Below are positions 6,475-9,377 of a stretch of 9,377 nt of DNA, in pieces. The stretch covers positions 2,423-11,799 of the forward strand of contig DNMS01000414.1 in the NCBI GenBank assembly GCA_003488105.1. The letters run 5' to 3'. Numbering within the stretch: the first letter of the stretch is position 1; each line of letters starts with the position of its first letter. The translations under genes and the position numbers were made by a program. This stretch comes from Rhodospirillaceae bacterium (GTDB taxonomy: Bacteria; Pseudomonadota; Alphaproteobacteria; Rhodospirillales_A; Casp-alpha2). Below the pieces are notes generated by a model. That model had not been told where the DNA came from. It worked only from the letters and a program-made list of their open reading frames with translations, and searched no databases.

Positions 6475-8781
6475 TTACTTGCCGAGCAGGCCCTTTAGGC
6501 CGCCCAAACCCTTTTCCAGGTTCTGCAAGGCGCCGCCGACCCCGGACTTGGACTTTTCCTGCGGCTGCTGGGCGGGCGCAGGTTTGGCCGCACCCTTCGA
6601 CGGCGCCACCTGCTTGCCGGCCAGGGCCAGGGCGCAGTAGTCCGTGTCGTCGGTACTGGTCGCGCGGTTGAACGCACTTTGCGCCAATGCCGACAGACCG
6701 AAGGTCATGATGGCGGCGGCGCCGCTGGCCACGTTGGACGCCACCCCCGTCACCAGATCCGCCGGATTGACCTTCGGTTCGGGCTTGGCCAGGGTGCCGC
6801 GCACCGCGACTGGCACCATCGCGGCCGACAGCAGGCTGGTCTTCTTGGCACGCGGCTCAAGCACCAGATTCAAGGTTTCGTCCCGCAGATTGATGCCGCC
6901 GACGCCGACCACGGAAAGTCCCCCCGTCTCAAGCACCAATGCCTTTGCATTGGCGATGCCTTTCACAACATCGAAGTCAACGACGGCACAGCGCAGGTCC
7001 TTGTCGCCCTTGCTGTCGACCAACGGCAAGGCCGACAGGATATCGGCCGACGCCACGTTCAGCAGCGTGCTGTCGATACGCCCTTTTTCCGAGACCACGC
7101 GCAGCTTGCCGTCCAACCCGGCCATGAGTTGGCGGACGCTTGTCCCCGCCCCCGTGACCTTGAGCGTGACGTCGGCGGTGCCCTCGGCCACGGGCTTCTG
7201 GCCCATGGCGGCGGCCAGCTTGCCGTAGTCCAATTTGGCAACGTTCAGATTGATGCCAAGCGGCGGCACGGCCTGATCCGCCCCCAGGGTAATTTCGCCG
7301 GAAATCACGCCGCCTGAGACCGTCGCCTGCAGCGGCTTCACGGTCAGGCGCCCGCCCTGCAACAGCACGCCCAAGCGCAGGCCGGTCACGTCCATGTTGT
7401 TCACCCGCAGGCGGGTGGCGGCCAGACCGATGTCCGCATCCACGGCCTTGAGCCCGTCCAACGGCAATGGGTCGGCTGGAAACAGGCGGCCGTCGGTGGC
7501 CGGTGGCGCCGGTTTACCGTCGCCCTTGGGCAGAAGTTCATCCAAGTCCAGCAGCGTCGATTGCAGGTCAGCGGAAACCCTGGGCCGCGCCCCGCCCAGG
7601 TTCAGCGCGGCCGTACCCTTAAGGTCGCTCGTGCCGATCTTCACATCCACGTCCTGAAGGCGGTATCCGCCGTCCTTGTCGGCAACCCGCGCCGAGGCGG
7701 TCACGGCCGGCAGCGGCGGTATCTCCACGCCCAGGCCCTTGGCCAGTCCAGCGGGGTCCTTGGCCGTCGCCGCGACCTGCAGGTCAATGCCCTGGGCCTT
7801 GATGACGTCGGCGATCGACCCGGCGGCGGTCAGCGCCGTTTCCCCGGGCCGCCCCAGGGTAGCCTTCAGGTTGCTGACGCTGGGCTTGGCCGACGATCCG
7901 GTGACGGTCAGCGACACATCGTAGGGGCCGAGGTCAGGCACCTTCACCGATGCCAATTGAGGGGCGAGCTTGGCCGCCGTCGCCAGGGTTTCGGAAATGG
8001 AGTCTCCCTTAAGCGACAGCGTCACGGCCAGGCCGGTCATGGCCCTGGGATCGGCGATGGCGCCGCGTACCGTCATGTCGGCACCCAAGGCCTGTGCCTT
8101 GAGGTCGAGCGGCATCTCGCCACCCGCCGTCAATTGCCGGATCGAGGCAATCGTGCCGGCGGCGGAAAAGTCCTCGCCGTTCACGTCCCCTTGCAAGGCG
8201 ATGCGCAGCGGCGCATCGATCCCATCGGCCCCCAGGTCGAGGGACGGCAGGGTCAGGCGCGTCTGTTCGCCCGTGCGGCCGTCGCGGTAAGTGACGCGCA
8301 GATCCTTGATGCGAACTTTGCGGACGAGCGGCAGATTACCGCCGCCGGAGGATGTTTCCGCAGAGGCGGCCGATTTGCCGTCCGCCGCACCGAACTGCCA
8401 GTTGCCGCGCCCCTGCTTGTCCGTTTCGGCCAGCAGGTCGAGCCCGATCAGAACCACACGCTTCACATCTATCTTACTCGACAACAACGGCAGCAAGGCG
8501 ACCTCGGCCTCCAGGCGCTTCAAGGTCACCATGTCGGGCCGCGACCCCCAGGGCGCATTGGCGAAGGTCACACCATCGACGTAGAGCGAGGGGGTAAGCG
8601 AAATATTGAGCTTCAGGTCGCCTGAGATTTTCAGGTCACGCCCCGTCGCCTTTTTAGCCTCTTCGGCGATGACGCCCTTGTAATCGTTGAAGTCAAGGGA
8701 ACTGAGCACCGCAACGGCGGCAACGACCACCGCGATCAGCAGCACGCCCAGGATCGAAATGGTCTTGAACAGCCGCTTCAC
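6475..8781 (-). CDS. AsmA-family membrane-anchored periplasmic protein
   Basis: Seen: 768 residues. A short basic N-terminus (MKRLFK) and one hydrophobic segment (about 8-27) predict an inner-membrane anchor with a large periplasmic part. Residues 29-130 follow the AsmA N-terminal pattern: DFNDYKGVI, TGRDLKISGDL (46-56), a VTFANAPWGSRP stretch near 71-82, LLPLLSSKIDV and GNWQF. The C-terminal AsmA domain includes RCAVVDFDV with Cys598 and, near the end, DYC with Cys716; these two cysteines could form a disulfide. The last 50 residues are low-complexity (Pro, Ala, Lys, Gly). Known: AsmA proteins are relatives of TamB, YhdP and YdbH, linked to outer-membrane biogenesis and lipid transfer. Start is GTG, overlapping the HAD stop by four bases (GTGA), with a strong GGAGG (8789-8793) at 7-base spacing, so translation is likely coupled. 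At 768 residues it is longer than E. coli AsmA (about 617). The specific cargo is unknown. Confidence 0.88.
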   Translation of the reverse strand: MKRLFKTISILGVLLIAVVVAAVAVLSSLDFNDYKGVIAEEAKKATGRDLKISGDLKLNISLTPSLYVDGVTFANAPWGSRPDMVTLKRLEAEVALLPLLSSKIDVKRVVLIGLDLLAETDKQGRGNWQFGAADGKSAASAETSSGGGNLPLVRKVRIKDLRVTYRDGRTGEQTRLTLPSLDLGADGIDAPLRIALQGDVNGEDFSAAGTIASIRQLTAGGEMPLDLKAQALGADMTVRGAIADPRAMTGLAVTLSLKGDSISETLATAAKLAPQLASVKVPDLGPYDVSLTVTGSSAKPSVSNLKATLGRPGETALTAAGSIADVIKAQGIDLQVAATAKDPAGLAKGLGVEIPPLPAVTASARVADKDGGYRLQDVDVKIGTSDLKGTAALNLGGARPRVSADLQSTLLDLDELLPKGDGKPAPPATDGRLFPADPLPLDGLKAVDADIGLAATRLRVNNMDVTGLRLGVLLQGGRLTVKPLQATVSGGVISGEITLGADQAVPPLGINLNVAKLDYGKLAAAMGQKPVAEGTADVTLKVTGAGTSVRQLMAGLDGKLRVVSEKGRIDSTLLNVASADILSALPLVDSKGDKDLRCAVVDFDVVKGIANAKALVLETGGLSVVGVGGINLRDETLNLVLEPRAKKTSLLSAAMVPVAVRGTLAKPEPKVNPADLVTGVASNVASGAAAIMTFGLSALAQSAFNRATSTDDTDYCALALAGKQVAPSKGAAKPAPAQQPQEKSKSGVGGALQNLEKGLGGLKGLLGK

Positions 8782-9377
8782 GTTGACGCCTCCATAAATT
8801 CATTCAGGCTGGGAACGAGGGCTTCAAAGCCGGGGATCACCCGGCGTGCACCCGCCGCTGTCAGCTCCTCCGCCTCATGATACCCCCAGGCGACCCCGAT
8901 GGCGAGGACACCGGCATTATTGGACATCTCCACATCGAAAGTGGTGTCGCCGATCATCACCGTGTTGCCGGGGTCGGCCCCAGCATCCGCCATGGCGTTC
9001 AGCAGCATGCCCGGTGCCGGTTTTCCAGGCGCGCTGTCGGCGGTCTGTAGGGTCACGAAGCGGTTCTTCAGGCCGTGGCGGTCCAGGGTCATGTCCAACC
9101 CCCGGCGCCCCTTACCCGTGGCAATGCCGAGCAGCCACCCCGCCGCCTCCAACGCATCGACAGCCTCATGCACGCCGGGGAACAAGGGATCGTCGATCTG
9201 CCCGTTTCGGCGCAGATCGGAAAAAGTATCTCGGTAGGCATCGGCCAGATTATCCGCCATGCCGGGATCCGTGCCCCCGGGGGCCAGAACCAGTGCCGCT
9301 GTGGCCAGGGGCAGACCGACCACGCGGCGGATATCGCGGGGGGCGGGCAGCGCCAAGCCACAGGCCAGGAATGCCGC
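8778..9377 (-). CDS. HAD-superfamily (subfamily IA) phosphatase, C-terminal 199 residues (N-terminus beyond right edge)
   Basis: Role: hydrolyses a small phosphorylated metabolite in the cytoplasm, phosphoglycolate phosphatase-like; substrate not determinable. Seen, numbering from the first visible residue: the frame is open to the edge, beginning AAFLACGLALPAPRDIRRVV, which matches the cap-domain start of these enzymes. FPGVHEAVDAL (66-76) precedes motif II with Thr87 in GIATGKG. Motif III is Lys119 in PGKPAP and motif IV is GDTTFD with Asp144 and Asp148. The nucleophile motif DxDGT must lie roughly 20 residues upstream, outside the window. A TTG at 9354-9356 is an in-frame possible start but would remove the nucleophile, so I reject it and treat the gene as partial. 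In many Alphaproteobacteria a HAD gene of this kind sits between rluC and the ATP12-family gene (from memory); here an AsmA-family gene lies in between, overlapping the HAD stop codon. Confidence 0.88.
   Translation of the reverse strand, partial: AAFLACGLALPAPRDIRRVVGLPLATAALVLAPGGTDPGMADNLADAYRDTFSDLRRNGQIDDPLFPGVHEAVDALEAAGWLLGIATGKGRRGLDMTLDRHGLKNRFVTLQTADSAPGKPAPGMLLNAMADAGADPGNTVMIGDTTFDVEMSNNAGVLAIGVAWGYHEAEELTAAGARRVIPGFEALVPSLNEFMEAST
8789..8793 (-). promoter_or_regulatory. Strong ribosome-binding site GGAGG for the AsmA-family gene, inside the HAD coding end
   Basis: The minus strand reads GGAGG 7 bases before the GTG start of the AsmA-family gene and within the last codons of the HAD gene. 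Stop and start share the bases GTGA (8778-8781). This decides the GTG start and indicates that the two proteins are translated from one message. Confidence 0.75.

Noticed and set aside
7561..8625. 354-codon plus-strand open frame opposite the AsmA-family gene
   Set aside because: Low-complexity Arg/Gly/Gln-rich translation with no domain; antisense shadow of a well-supported gene.
9354..9356. TTG as the start of the HAD-family protein
   Set aside because: The frame stays open to the edge, and the residues before it continue the expected cap-domain sequence; starting here would delete the nucleophile Asp motif.

Overview
The window looks like chromosomal backbone of an alphaproteobacterium, probably a Rhodospirillales-type lineage, although the genus cannot be fixed. 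The clues are an ATP12-family F1-ATPase assembly chaperone, which is essentially restricted to Alphaproteobacteria and mitochondria; a CheY-like response regulator with a GPDRRR tail of a type I associate with Alphaproteobacteria; TTAACCAT octamers of the CtrA type; and high GC content with long antisense shadow reading frames. I see no mobile element, tRNA, rRNA, CRISPR array or phage gene.

Layout: six of the seven genes lie on the minus strand. On that strand, read from high to low coordinates, the first group is a HAD-family phosphatase (cut by the right edge, 8778-9377), an AsmA-family membrane-anchored protein (6475-8781, start overlapping the HAD stop by 4 bases) and an ATP12-family chaperone (5713-6447, 27 bases further on). 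It reads as one operon. A lone plus-strand gene for a single-domain response regulator (5125-5697) converges on it with only 15 bases between the stop codons. A 295-base divergent intergenic region (4830-5124) separates the regulator from the second minus-strand group: the carboxyltransferase subunit of propionyl-CoA carboxylase (pccB, 3297-4829) followed after 45 bases by a YdbH-family intermembrane lipid-transport protein (375-3251). After a 120-base gap carrying a promoter and a perfect 12-base palindrome, a TauD/TfdA-family dioxygenase gene runs off the left edge (1-254).

Functionally this is housekeeping and envelope biology. Two large AsmA-like/bridge-type proteins, both inner-membrane anchored with long predicted beta-rich periplasmic parts, sit in one 9.4 kb window. 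The remaining genes cover F1-ATPase assembly, propionyl-CoA carboxylation, small-metabolite dephosphorylation and an Fe(II)/2-oxoglutarate dioxygenase. I found no convincing new system. The points most worth a second look are regulatory: the palindromic GntR-type operator over the dioxygenase promoter, the paired inverted TTAACCAT boxes and nearby AT-rich inverted repeat in the divergent region, and the hairpin covering the ydbH ribosome-binding region. The absence of ynbE/ydbL next to ydbH is also notable.
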